NCBI GenBank assembly: GCA_025526915.1 | Contig: JAHLKH010000018.1 | Span: 124,001 to 188,000, forward strand | Reading direction: 5' to 3' | Source of the DNA: Entophlyctis helioformis | Taxonomy: Eukaryota > Chytridiomycota > Chytridiomycetes > Chytridiales > Chytriomycetaceae | Length of the DNA stretch: 64,000 bases | Part shown: piece after piece, positions 10,521-21,000 of the stretch | Layout: the number at the start of each line of letters is the position of its first letter | How positions within the stretch are numbered: the first letter of the stretch is position 1 | Made by a program: the position numbers and the translations under genes | Notes under the pieces: generated by a model | Databases searched by the model: none | Told to the model about the DNA's origin: nothing | Seen by the model: only the letters and a program-made list of their open reading frames with translations

Positions 10521-12546
10521 GGACACTCGCCGCTCTACTTGATTCACTCGTCAGTCAGCCACGATCCAGCCACGCAAGCACACCTCAACAGCATCACAGC
10601 ATTGCATCGTGCCATCCAGCTGCATGCAAGACGTGCTCGTGCCTGGCTGCCAGCCTTGTGTCATCTCGCGTGTCCCGCCTGCCATCCTGTGGCCTCCACT
10701 GATGATGGATTGCATCGGTGCATCTCCCGATCGACCCGTCAACTAACTTTGCAAAGGCTGCATGCTCGCGCTGTCCACTGGTCGCTCATGCAGGCTGCTG
10801 ACTCGATCCGGTCATGGTATGATATGCTGGCTTGGAAATGCCATTTCAAAGAAGCGAGAAAGGTGAACTGGTTCATTGCACAGCAAACAGGCTAGCGGAT
10901 GGCTGGAGTGTCACTGGAGAGCAGTAAGCTGTGGATCATTTGATCAGAGTGAAGAGGCGAATGATAGTAGCCTTGCTGCCTGACGTGGCGATGGTATCAA
11001 AGATGGAGTCACGTCGAGCTCCAGAAAGACTCTTGACCAGAACAGCGGCGATCTCGTCGGTCTTGGCGTTGATGATGGCATCAGCAGTGAAGCCTTCAGT
11101 GCGGTTGGCCAGAAGCCACTGGATGACGTGAAGATGGCCGTTTGAGGCAGCCCTGTCAATGGCATATGTTGTGCATCCTTCTGTACGGTTGGCATGTAGC
11201 CACTGGACGACGTGAAGTTGGTCGTCATCAGCTGCCCAGTTCATCGCCCATATTGTGCATCCTTCAGTGCGGTTGGCATGAAGCCACTGGACGACGTGAA
11301 GATGACCAAACTGGGACGCCCAGTTCATCGCATCTGTTGTGCATCCTTCCCTGCGGTTGGTGTGGAACCAGATGACGAGATCCAAGTTTCCAGAGTAGGC
11401 AGCACAGTCCATGGCGCGCGGTGTGCACTGGATCTCGGGAAGCGACAGCAGATACTGCACAATCTCGAGTCTGCCACGATCAGCAGCAAGGTTGAGGACG
11501 GAGTTCTGCATAGAAACGTTGGTACACTCCTTGCGTTTGTTGAGCTCCTCGATCGTGACGAGCTTCTTGGCGAGGAGATGCTTGAGAAAGTCGACACAGT
11601 TGCCCCTGACAGCCATGATGCCGAGTTCAACCATGGGTTTTAACGGCACAGTATCCAGCCACATCTTCTGCAGCGGGATGCATCGGATCCATCCACCAAC
11701 GGGTCGCTTGCACAGGCGCTGGTACATGCCGATCGACTTGACATGCGCAACGTCCTCGGGTTCGAAGAAGACATCAGGCAGCAGGTTGAGATCGCCCTGC
11801 CAGTCTTGCTGGAAGCCATCGACCCACACCGCTCGCTTGGCGGCAACGTCCATCGTGTCGACATCGAGACGGCCGTGAAGGAGGCGAGTGAGCGGGCCAG
11901 CGTGCTTGAGGCACTCGTCGCGGACCTCTTGCGGACACAGCAGCCAGTAGTCGGATGCCTGCTGTGCTCGCTGAGCGGCGAGTCTGGCTTGCGGCGACTG
12001 CACAACGACGCCGGCTTCCTTGAGTGCCGCTGGCGGAACGGCTTGAACGAACGCAGCGACAATGGCTGCAGGCGAGTGGCCGGCAACGACGAGGTCCTGC
12101 ACGATGGCGGCGGTCTTGGCTGCGAGGCTCTCCTGCTCTTGCTCGTGGCCACCGTCCTCGTCGATGCTCAGCGACTGGCTTGTGCGACGGCGCTTTGTGT
12201 GTGTGTGGGTCTCAGGCGGCATCTGTCCGAAAGTGTTTGTTGTTGTGGCGGCAACCACGACCCAACTGCACAGATCCAAGTGGTGCGGCTGCTGGTCGCT
12301 GTGCTGCTCATGTGCTCGGCACTTGCCACGATCGCAGTGCCAGTGGCCGTGAGCATGCTGGCTGCTGGTGAATGCCGCATGCACACAGCCAGAGGCACGG
12401 TCACATCCAGCATGCCTCGGCTTCAGCCGCAGTGGCAGCGAGGCAGTCGAGCAGCGTGCAGGCAATCCCAATGCAGCAGGCGGCAGACGCAGCACCATGA
12501 CCAAGGCTGCATCGCTGATCGTGGCTGGCACGCAGCAGCAGCATTA
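10521..12546 (-). repeat. Tandem unit 2 (2026 bp) carrying ankyrin gene B
   Basis: Second complete copy of the unit. A tract of about 1.05 kb (9689-10740 against 11715-12766) is nearly identical at a constant 2026-bp offset and crosses the unit boundary, whereas the ankyrin-repeat part of each gene is visibly diverged. Confidence 0.9.
10936..12222 (-). CDS. Ankyrin-repeat protein B with F-box-like N-terminal region
   Basis: Intact 428-residue protein from ATG 12222. It opens with a short basic stretch (THTKRRR), then has an F-box-like segment near residues 95-115 (LCPQEVRDECLKHAG followed by PLTRLLHGRL). From about residue 230 there are ankyrin-type repeats, each built on LHVVQWLHANRTEGC, and a C-terminal helix region ending TIIRLFTLIK. 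Ankyrin proteins of this style are expanded in zoosporic fungi and oomycetes; if the F-box is real, it would present ankyrin-bound targets to an SCF ubiquitin ligase, which is inference. The frame stays open upstream with an earlier ATG at 12498, so a longer N terminus is possible. No intron is visible. Confidence 0.78.
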   Translation of the reverse strand: MPPETHTHTKRRRTSQSLSIDEDGGHEQEQESLAAKTAAIVQDLVVAGHSPAAIVAAFVQAVPPAALKEAGVVVQSPQARLAAQRAQQASDYWLLCPQEVRDECLKHAGPLTRLLHGRLDVDTMDVAAKRAVWVDGFQQDWQGDLNLLPDVFFEPEDVAHVKSIGMYQRLCKRPVGGWIRCIPLQKMWLDTVPLKPMVELGIMAVRGNCVDFLKHLLAKKLVTIEELNKRKECTNVSMQNSVLNLAADRGRLEIVQYLLSLPEIQCTPRAMDCAAYSGNLDLVIWFHTNRREGCTTDAMNWASQFGHLHVVQWLHANRTEGCTIWAMNWAADDDQLHVVQWLHANRTEGCTTYAIDRAASNGHLHVIQWLLANRTEGFTADAIINAKTDEIAAVLVKSLSGARRDSIFDTIATSGSKATIIRLFTLIK

Positions 12547-12860
12547 GGACACTCGCCGCTCTACTTGATTCACTCGTCAGTCAGCCACGATCCAGCCACG
12601 CAAGCACACCTCAACAGCATCACAGCATTGCATCGTGCCATCCAGCTGCATGCAAGACGTGCTCGTGCCTGGCTGCCAGCCTTGTGTCATCTCGCGTGTC
12701 CCGCCTGCCATCCTGTGGCCTCCACTGATGATGGATTGCATCGGTGCATCTCCCGATCGACCCGTCGACTAACTTTGCAAAGGCTGCATGCTGACGTTGT
12801 CCACCGGTCGCTCCTGCAGGCTGCTGGCTCGATCCGGTAATAGTATGGCATGCAGTCCGG
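12547..12860 (-). repeat. Tandem unit 3, truncated: 3' flank only
   Basis: About 310 bp match the 3' flank of units 1 and 2 (same start motif, same spacing), but similarity stops near 12860 and no ankyrin gene follows. It is the remnant of a third array member, and also forms the upstream region of ankyrin gene B. Bases 12861-12945 show nothing recognisable. Confidence 0.85.
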
Positions 12861-12945
12861 GAAATACAAAAAGTAAACCAGAAGTGCTAGTGTGTCGTTG
12901 TTTGGAAGCAATGGGGCACACATGCAGGTGGAAGACTGCAGCCCA

Positions 12946-15324
12946 CTAGAACGCCGTGGGCACAGCGTCGCCAAACAGCCGCTGCATCTCGACGATAGCC
13001 CACTGGCGGAACTCGGGCTCGAGCGAGCGCATGATGCCGTACGTGTGGTGCGTCTCCTTGCCGCGCGTCGAGAACAGGATGCAGCTCGTGAACGCGTCGC
13101 CCATCTTTTCCATCAGGTAGTTCTTGACCAGCCGCTTCATCTCGACCCGCCGCTCCTTGGGCGTCGCGTTGTAGGCAGGCATCATCGACTTGAGCACGCT
13201 GCCACACCGCAGGCCACGGCAACCCACGCACAATGCAAAGCCTCGCCGGTTAGCGTTCTGTCCGCTCTCGCCCATAGCCAACACATGCCACGCCACACCG
13301 CGCTACACCGCATATGCACTCAACTGGTTGTACCGCGTGAGCGGATCGACTGTTCCCCCCGCGACGCCCTGCCCACCAGCTGCTCCGCCGCCATCTGCTC
13401 ACAGGCCGCCATGCCAAACGCGTCAGCAGCCACTACAACGCAGCAGACGGCGTATCGCCAACCTCACCTCCATTGCCCTGCATATCCCCAGATTCGGCCG
13501 TCGCAATCGATGTGGTCGACAGCTGTGCAATGGATGTCGGCAGCGGCAACAGCGGCGGTGGCGGCAGCGCAATCGTGTGTCGTCGATGCTCAGGCGGCAC
13601 GCTTGCCCCCGTCTTGCCCATGTCGGATGCCGATACCGATGAAGATGGCCCCATCGACGCCCGTGCCAGCGTCTTGCGGTGCTCGGCCTCCCCTTCCTCG
13701 CCGCTACCGTGCGAATCCCGTGTCTCATTCATCTCATCTTCCGGGCGTGGGAAACGCCATACGTTCGAGGCCGCATCCAAGGCCGCCTTCATCGACGCCT
13801 CCATTGCCGCCTCAGAGTCCGACTCCACACGCGCTGGCTCCGTCTCTGTTGCATACGTTTCCGTGCGCGCTATCTTGTGGCTGGGCGATCCTTCCCGTCC
13901 AGTCCGGCGCTTCAGTCCAACCACGCCTCCTTCGTCCACACCAGACGGCGAGCCGGCATCCGCGCTGGATCCCGCCGTAGACTGTGTTGTGGCTGCGGCG
14001 GCTGCGGTTGGAAACGGCTGGTGCCAGTCACTCGAGTCCACGACCTCTTCCTCTTCCTCTTCTTCAGCCTCGCCACCAACTGGCTCCTCGGGCTCCCTGC
14101 TCTTGCGCGACAGTCCCTTGCCCTTTCTGCCGCTCTTTGCGGGGCTCTTTGCGGGGCTCTTCTTGAGGCTCTGGCTGGCTGTTGCAGCACTATCCGGGGC
14201 CGCACCGTCCATGTCCACATCGGCTGCTTCTTCCGTCTGACCGCGCGTGCTTTTCCCTGCATCTGCATCTGCCTCTGGCTCAACTTCAGCAGCAGCCCGA
14301 GTCTCTTGTTTCGCACGTGCTGCAGCACCGCCCTCTGCATTGTCATCGCGGACAATCGGAAGCCGGAGAGGGCCCTTAGTCGCCTGGAAGGTCCATTCCC
14401 TGCGGCCAGAATACGTGCGCTCAACGGCGCCGATAAACTTTAGCTGGAGCTCGGGCGGGAGGGCGAGAGACTGCGCAGCGACATGCGGCGCATTGCTGCG
14501 CTTCTTGACGATGGGCAGATTGTGCTCGGCGACGAATGCTTGGATAAAGTTGGACAGTCCTGGCATCTTGACCGTAAAGCCTGGGTACTTGGCTCGAACA
14601 ATGTCCGTCCATGGCGACCATTGAGAGTGCGGCGATGTAATGGCAAGGCCCTCTTGGTTGGCTGGGCGAGATGGCGGCTCTGATGCCGGGCCGCTTGGCG
14701 AGCTATCTGCTTGGGGTTTCGCAGACTTGCCGGTGCTTGCAATTGTGTATCCCGATGGTGAGCGATGGCTTGCTGGTGCAGGAGTGGATTCCATGTGACC
14801 CTGTCATGCCAGTCAAACCCACAGCGATCCGTCAGACAAGAAGACCAGAGAGCGAGAGCACAGCCGACGCCAAAAGCACGGTTGCTTACCGGAGCAGACT
14901 TGCGCGGCCGCTTCTTGGACGCATTGTCGAGCAGCCCATCGTCCACGCGCGTGTCGAACCAGTCATGGAACTGCTCAATCAGTGCGACTGGGATGGCAGG
15001 CTCCATGACCTTGTTCTTGCCATGCGGCAGCACGCAGCGCTTGGCATACACATCGCCCAGGTAGTCGCTGAGAAACTCCATGACGGCCTCACGGATGACA
15101 GCACGTGCACCGGACGAGAGCGAGGATAACGAGCCAGGATGCGACGTGCGCAGCACTTGCGACCACATCATGAGCATGGATGGGGCCAAGTCGACCGAAA
15201 GGGTGTCGCCGTCGCTGCTCTGCAAGACAATGATGGGAGGTGGCGCGTTGGGATCGTAGTCTTCGACGGCATTTCCCTCGTCCTCGTCCTTTGCGTCTTG
15301 AGAATGCTCGGACACGTCTGCCAT
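12946..15324 (-). CDS. Uncharacterised protein with basic and acidic low-complexity region
   Basis: Starts at ATG 15324 (MADVSEHSQDAKDEDEG). Exon 1 (15324-14890) ends in KKRPRKSAP, a nuclear-localisation-like basic patch; a clean 89-nt intron (14801-14889, GTAAGC...ACAG) joins in phase to exon 2 (from 14800). Exon 2 encodes a conserved-looking segment WTDIVRAKYPGFTVKMPGLS, then long Ser/Ala/Glu-rich disorder with repeated KSPAKSPAKS and a poly-Glu run. A good donor (GTGAGG) at 13467 suggests a further intron; the open segment 13241-12946 (KERRVEMKRLVKNYLMEKMG) is a plausible last exon, but its acceptor is not certain. Composition suggests a nuclear or chromatin-associated protein; no family was recognised. 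Confidence 0.5.
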
Positions 15325-15357
15325 GGCTGGTTGGGAGACGGTTGCAGGAGCGTCAGA

Positions 15358-16239
15358 TCAGAGCAGCGCAGCCAGAGCAGGCGAGTTGGATGGAGCCACA
15401 CGACACGCAGATACGTACGCTGGTCGTCGTCTGTTTCTTCTGGCATGTCGCGGGCAGCGAGCGAGGTCGGAAGCGACGGGATGCGATGGGAAACGAAGTG
15501 ATGCGACAAGAGCGCGTTGTGTTAGTGGGACGTCAAGGCCGACGAGACAGACGAGACAGACGAGACAAGACGGGCACGCACCGAGAACAGCAGCCGAGAG
15601 GCGGTTGCTCTTGCGCTGCGAGATGCTGCCGCCGCTCTTGGCTGCAGAGACAGGCGCAGATGCAGGCACAGATGCAGAGACAGATGCAGAGGCAGATGCA
15701 GACACCGGCGTCGCGGGCACGCTGCCCGACATGGACGAGCGTCGCGAGCGAGTCGACCCGGCCGGCGCATCCGTCAAAGCCGGTGCCGCAGCAGCAGCAG
15801 CAGCAGCAGCGTGAGACAGCGGCCGCGGTGCAGTTGCGTGTGTGCGTGAGACAGCCGCTGCAGCCGTCGGCGGCTCGCGGAACGAGCGGCTCTGGCCGAA
15901 GCCGGTCATGGCAGCGGAGGCAGCCGCGGGCTCATCGACGCCAGCAGCGGTGGCAGTGGTGGCAGCAGGGCCACCAGGGCCAGCAGGGCCGCCAAGCGTC
16001 TCGGCGGCAGGCGTGGCGGGCAGGTCGGGCAGGGCGAGCGCCAGCGACGGGCCGACGGGCTCGATGCCGAGCGCCAGCATCTGGGCACGCAGGTCGCGGA
16101 TGTACGCCTGCTGGGCCGCCAGCCGGGAGTCGGCCTGGGCCAGCAGCAGGGCGTCCTTTCTGCGGATGTCCTCGAGCAGGCCGATCTTGTCCTCGAGGCC
16201 GGCGTAGTAGCGGGCCTCCATCGACTGCGAGGACGACAT
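15358..16239 (-). CDS. Uncharacterised coiled-coil protein with Ala/Ser-rich tail
   Basis: From ATG 16239 the protein begins MSSSQSMEARYYAGLEDKIG and runs into a heptad-like helix (LLEDIRRKDALLLAQADSRL, continuing AAQQAYIRDLRAQMLALG), a short coiled coil of roughly 45 residues. After it come disordered stretches rich in Ala, Pro and Ser, including a nine-Ala run (CAG-type repeat near 15787) and alternating Ser-Ala/Val. A probable donor (GTGCGTG) at 15581 means the true 3' end may lie in a later exon; 15358 is the in-frame stop if that intron is not used. No domain or family recognised. Confidence 0.45.
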   Translation of the reverse strand: MSSSQSMEARYYAGLEDKIGLLEDIRRKDALLLAQADSRLAAQQAYIRDLRAQMLALGIEPVGPSLALALPDLPATPAAETLGGPAGPGGPAATTATAAGVDEPAAASAAMTGFGQSRSFREPPTAAAAVSRTHATAPRPLSHAAAAAAAAAPALTDAPAGSTRSRRSSMSGSVPATPVSASASASVSASVPASAPVSAAKSGGSISQRKSNRLSAAVLGACPSCLVCLVCLVGLDVPLTQRALVASLRFPSHPVASDLARCPRHARRNRRRPAYVSACRVAPSNSPALAALL

Positions 16240-16610
16240 GTCTGGCGTGTGGCTGTTGTGCTGCTGCTGTTGCTGTGGCTGTTGCGCTTCCACTTGCACG
16301 GCAATAGCAGCTTCGCGGTGTAGGGTTAAATGTGTAAAGTTGTTGGGGATCCGAGTCCGTAGCACGGATGTAGTGGCGGGAGATGAACGTCTTTTACAGA
16401 AACAGGCGCCGAAAGGCACACAAGGCCAGCAATGTTGAGCAACAACAGGGGCAGAGAGCTGTATTGCAGATGGTGGCGGCAAGCAGCATGGACAGCAAGC
16501 GCACCAGAAAAGGCAAAGAAAGGTGTTTGTGGGGATGGTCGGGGTGGACGAGACTGTATACGAGAGGACGAGAGGAGACTGTGAGGAGGAGGCATCGAGA
16601 GCGGACCCGC
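16240..16610. other. Intergenic, no gene seen
   Basis: Upstream region of the coiled-coil gene and 3' flank of the GPI-type gene, both on the minus strand. No coding frame, RNA gene or repeat was supported. Confidence 0.5.
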
Positions 16611-17644
16611 TTAGAGCGAGGCAGCAACGGCAAGCAGCGCGCCGACAAACGAGGCGAGGCCGACAGCGCCGGTCGCGACAATCGCGCTGGACGTGGACGT
16701 GGACGTGGGGCGGGGGGCGGTCGGCACGGCGAGCGACGCCGACGGCGGGGCAGGCGGGGCCACGACGGCGATCGTGACGTTCCACACGGACACGATGTCG
16801 GCGGCGGTGGCGCCGGTCTTGTTGTTGAAGCAGTCCTCCTTGAGCTGGAAGAAGAGCTTGGTGGACGGCGAGTCGGGCTCAGCGCCCTGGATGCAGATGG
16901 AGCAGGCGTCGGCGGCGGGCGTGCGGAAGAAGGGGCACATGCAGGTGGCGAGCTTGCTGCCAACGTCGGACCACTGCACACGGCGACGCAGACGATGCAG
17001 ACGATTCAGACGGTGCAGACGATGCAGACGATGCAGTTGTGTGTTTGCCGAGTGTGCAGATGTTCAGACGACAGGCGTGCGTGCGTGCACAGGCGTGCAA
17101 GGTGGCGCACACGGGAGGCGTTCCATTGAGTCGAGAGTCGCAGCAAATGATTCACGAAGCGTCAAAGACGGTGCGGGCGTTGGTTGGTTGGTTGGTGCAC
17201 AAGCACGGCACGGCCCAGCACAGCACAGCACAGCACGGCGCAGGGCGGGGCGAGGGCGGGAAGGGAAAGCGTGCGTGCGTGCGTGCAAGACGAGGCCGTT
17301 GATGGTGCACCAGCAAGACAGGCGGGCAGGCAGCCAGACAGCCAGACAGCCAGCCAGACCGACGGCCAGCCAGACAATCACACACTTGGTCAGTCCAAGC
17401 ACACAGGCACAGGCACAGGCACACAGCCGCCAGCGGCCAAGCACGGCCAAGCGGGACGCACCTCGGCCTGGGAAGCAGGCGCAGCGTCGGCCAGACGGCA
17501 CGACGAGATGGACGTAGCGACGGTGGAGCACTGCGTGCACGTGGCGGGCGGCACGACGGGCAGCGCGGGGGCCTGGGCCGACACCGACTGCATCACAGCC
17601 GCAGCGACGAGGACGACAGACGAGAAGAGCGCCGAGACCTGCAT
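16611..17644 (-). CDS. Predicted secreted GPI-anchored Cys-rich protein
   Basis: Two exons, 17644-17462 and 16973-16611, joined in phase across a 488-nt intron (GTGCGT...CAG), giving about 181 residues. The start MQVSALFSSVVLVAAAVMQS is a signal peptide, with cleavage likely after VSA. The mature part has cysteines at TCTQCST, ISSCR, LATCMCPFF, DACSIC and KEDCFNN. After a Pro/Ser/Thr-rich spacer, the C terminus (AIVATGAVGLASFVGALLAV) is a hydrophobic tail typical of a GPI-attachment signal. It is therefore expected at the plasma membrane or wall. The intron is unusually long for this window and full of CAGACGATG- and TGCCTG-like repeats. Function unknown. Confidence 0.72.
16985..17036. repeat. 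Imperfect CAGACGATG tandem repeat in intron
   Basis: Five or so near-perfect 9-mers of the form CAGACGATG lie inside the intron of the GPI-type gene. Units are adjacent without spacers, so this is a minisatellite. Confidence 0.85.
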
Positions 17645-18017
17645 GTTTCTAGAGTTGAACGAGTTTGGGTTTGATGGCAAGTTGCCGCAGTGTGCAATTT
17701 TGTACTGGACGGGGGCGGCTTGGTGGCGCTCAGGACAAACCGCAGGAAAAACTAGATTGGCTTGGTGTGCACCAAGGTGTGACATACAAACACTGCACAG
17801 CACAGCACCGGCACCGGCACGAGGAGCATGCTGACCGGAACAACCCCCGGAAACAAGGACACATCATAGCACATCACACACAGCACAACACATCACACAC
17901 AGCACAGCACAGCCCATCACTTCACAACATGGCATACTTTCATTCCAAATCACAGATGGCAACCAACAGATCCCAGACTCCTCACAAGTCAAACTAGAGC
18001 GAATAAAATGTCACGCC
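17645..18017. other. Intergenic, low-complexity CACA/AGCACA tract
   Basis: Between the 5' end of the GPI-type gene and the 3' end of chitin synthase 1. Bases around 17865-17925 are CACA/CAGCACA-rich low-complexity sequence. No gene supported. Confidence 0.5.
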
Positions 18018-21000
18018 TCAGATCCGGCCCTGCAGCACCTCGTCAATCATGCGGTTGATCGTGTCCTTGCGCGGCTTGAGGTCGACGCCGAACCGCCCAG
18101 ACAGATCATCGCGAATCTGCTTCTTGGTGAGCGTCATCAGGTCGCCGGCTGCAAGCACGCGGCGGATCTCGGCAAGCAGCTGCTCGTCGCTGGGTCCGCC
18201 CGCCGCGTTCGCATACTGCTGCTGTGGCTGCTGCTGCTGCACGGGTGCTGGGAACGGTCCGGGAACCGTCGGTGCAGGCCCTGTGGCCGCAATCGTCGCC
18301 AATGCCGCATCGCTGCCAAACCCGCCAAACGACACCATCGAGAACGGTCGGCTGTCCGCCATGCCCGGCGGTGCGAGGCCGCTGCCGTTGTTGTACACCA
18401 TGCCCATGTTGGTCGCGCTGGCGTGGGGTGCGATGCCGCCATACATGCCACCACCGCCACCGCCCGCAACAGACGGCGCATAGCCGGATGCCACCGAGCC
18501 GGGCCCGCGTGGGTAGCCGCCGCCTCCTGGCGCAGAGTACTCGGACGCCGCATAGCCGCCATGGCCACCAGTGACAACGTGCTCCTTGCCTCGCGGCTTG
18601 CCGCTCACGCCCGACTGGTACGAGGTGCCCGACGCCTGCGATCCGCGGTCCCACTGGTCATGGTCCTCGCGGTCCTTCCAGCGCTTGAGCGGAATTGATG
18701 CCGGGTTGAACTGGCGAGATGATAGTGAGGATCATTGCACATGCGCGTCAGTCCAAGCCAGTCCCGACAGCGACCGCCCAGACAGACCACTTACAGGCTC
18801 GGCATCCGCCACATAGACCGTCTTCTTGCCCTCGCCAACAACAACGCGAGTGTTGCCCCACGAAAAGTCGTCGAAATGCCAGAACGAGTAGCACGGGATC
18901 CAGAACGAGAACACGGGCACCGCAAACATGTAAATGATCATCCACGCAATGTGCTGCCACTCGCGCTTGAGAATAAAGATAATCACTTGGAAGCCGTAAA
19001 TGGCCGCAATCAGAATGATGGACAGAATCGGGAACACCTCGTTGGACGTCGACACGGCGTAGATGAGGTAGGCAATGTACAGCACCGTCGCCGGCTGCAC
19101 AAACGTCGCAAACAGATCCAGCATCACAATGAACCGCATCGAGAACAGACAGAAGCCGCAGAGCTGCTCGAGGAACATGAGCTCAAACAGGTTGTGCACC
19201 GTCGAGTTGATCCAGCGGCGGCGCTGAGACAGCAGCACGTTCCATCGGTCGGGAACAACCGTGTGGCATCGCGCCTCGGCAGTGAACTTGGTGCGCATCT
19301 GCGGGAAGTGCTTGAGGAGCAGCGTCGTCAGGTAGCGATCCTCGCCCAGATGGAGCAGGTTCTTCATGTGCAGCGTATCGACTGTGTTCTCGGCATAGTC
19401 GGCAAGGAGACTCGGCGACACGAGCAGCGGCACGTTCTTGGCAGCTGTGCGGATGCGGTACATGGAGAAACAGCCGGGCAGACACGTCACGGTGCCGAAA
19501 AGCGACTCGAATGCCTTGGACAGGTGGTGCGAAATAAAGTACTCGTACACCTGGATCATGGTCACCCACGAATCCTTCTCGTTGGCAATGCGCGTCTCGC
19601 CACACAGGCCCATGACCTTGACGTCATGCACGAGCACGGCGACCATGCGGTTGAGCGACGGCGCGTCGACCTCGGTATCGGCGTCGACCATGAGCACGTA
19701 CTCGTAGAACGACGGCGACACACCGATAATGTCCTTCATGTGGTGGTAGATCTCGAGCTCGAGCGGCGCAAACTCGGCGTTAAAGTGCACACGGTTGAGG
19801 AACCGCATCAGCACCAGCTGCGAGTCGCGCTTGCCGCGGTTGCCAGGCCTGACACGCTCAGAAGGTGCGCCGACCTTGACCACAACGACAAACGGCACAG
19901 AGTGGCCGCGGATCTCGTACAGGCCAGAGTACACCTTGGCCATGTTGAACTGCTTGTTGCCCTCGCCGAGCGACTGGAACGCCATGGGCTCCGGGTCGAG
20001 CGTCGGGTCCACGCCGAGAATGTCGAGCACAAGACGCGGTGTCGGGCGATCGTTGCCAGAACCGATAATCATGCCTGTGAGCGTGGCAAGGAGCAAGACA
20101 CGGCGGTTAGTCGACAGCACGCCAAGAGAACGGGCAAGGAGTGGCAGCAAAAAGATGAGCCAGTGCTCACCATCGCAAATGACAAAGAGCAGCTTGCGCT
20201 TGTCGTCATAGGTGAGAGTGGCCAGCGAGTCCAGAGTCTTGGCCAGCGACTCGGTGCCCTCGGTGTAACAAGGAATCATGCAAATGACAAACTTGTCGCC
20301 TTCCTCGGGCTCTTTGCGCGTGCCAAACTGCAGCGCAGCCAAGAACTTGAATCCAATCACAGACACGAGCACAATCGACGTCGACAGGAGCAGCCAGTTG
20401 GTCAGACGGCACTGGAACGTGTCACGGCGGTCGACGGTGCCAATGTAAAAGATGTTGTTGAGGCAGCGGAGCGAATTGTCCAGGTCGGCGCGGTTGGCTG
20501 CGGACTGCTCGCGCGTGCTGCGCCACTGCGACGAAATGTCCTCGCCCTGACGCGACGTCAGCAGGCTGCGCACCGTGGGAGAGAAGCTGTTGCCTTGGAG
20601 CGTGTCAATGGGCGAGACATAGTACACATTGTCAAAGATGATGACGTAGCGTCTGTTGTTGGACGACATGCCGCGAACAGCCTGCTCGGTCCATCCAATG
20701 CGGCCCTTGACAAAGCGGTTGAGGCTCTCAATGTACGGCTGCGATTGGCCGCCCGAGCCCCTGGCGCGGTGGAACGCGAGCGGGTTGATGACGTCCTTGC
20801 GGCGCATCCACGGGATCTCGGGGTCGAGGTAGTCCCAGCCGGCCTGGGGAGCCTGGATGTTGGGGCAGTACGCGTCCCAGCGATCCTGCTTGAAGAACAG
20901 CTTGGACACGTCCGTGCCATAAAAGGACTCGAACTCGTACTCGTTGACGGCAGGCGTGCCAGATCCGGGTCCATAGTCCTTCTTGTGCTGGTCCATGATG

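Noticed and set aside
10551..10742. A short minus-strand frame conserved between the three tandem units
   Set aside because: Conservation is explained by the recent duplication of the flank; it has no start context, domain or signal peptide.
8898..12222. Ankyrin genes as recent acquisitions from a giant virus
   Set aside because: The repeat style is also widespread in zoosporic fungi and oomycetes, base composition matches the window, and no viral hallmark gene is nearby.
16985..17036. CRISPR-like array
   Set aside because: Nine-base units lie directly next to each other with no spacers, in a eukaryotic intron.
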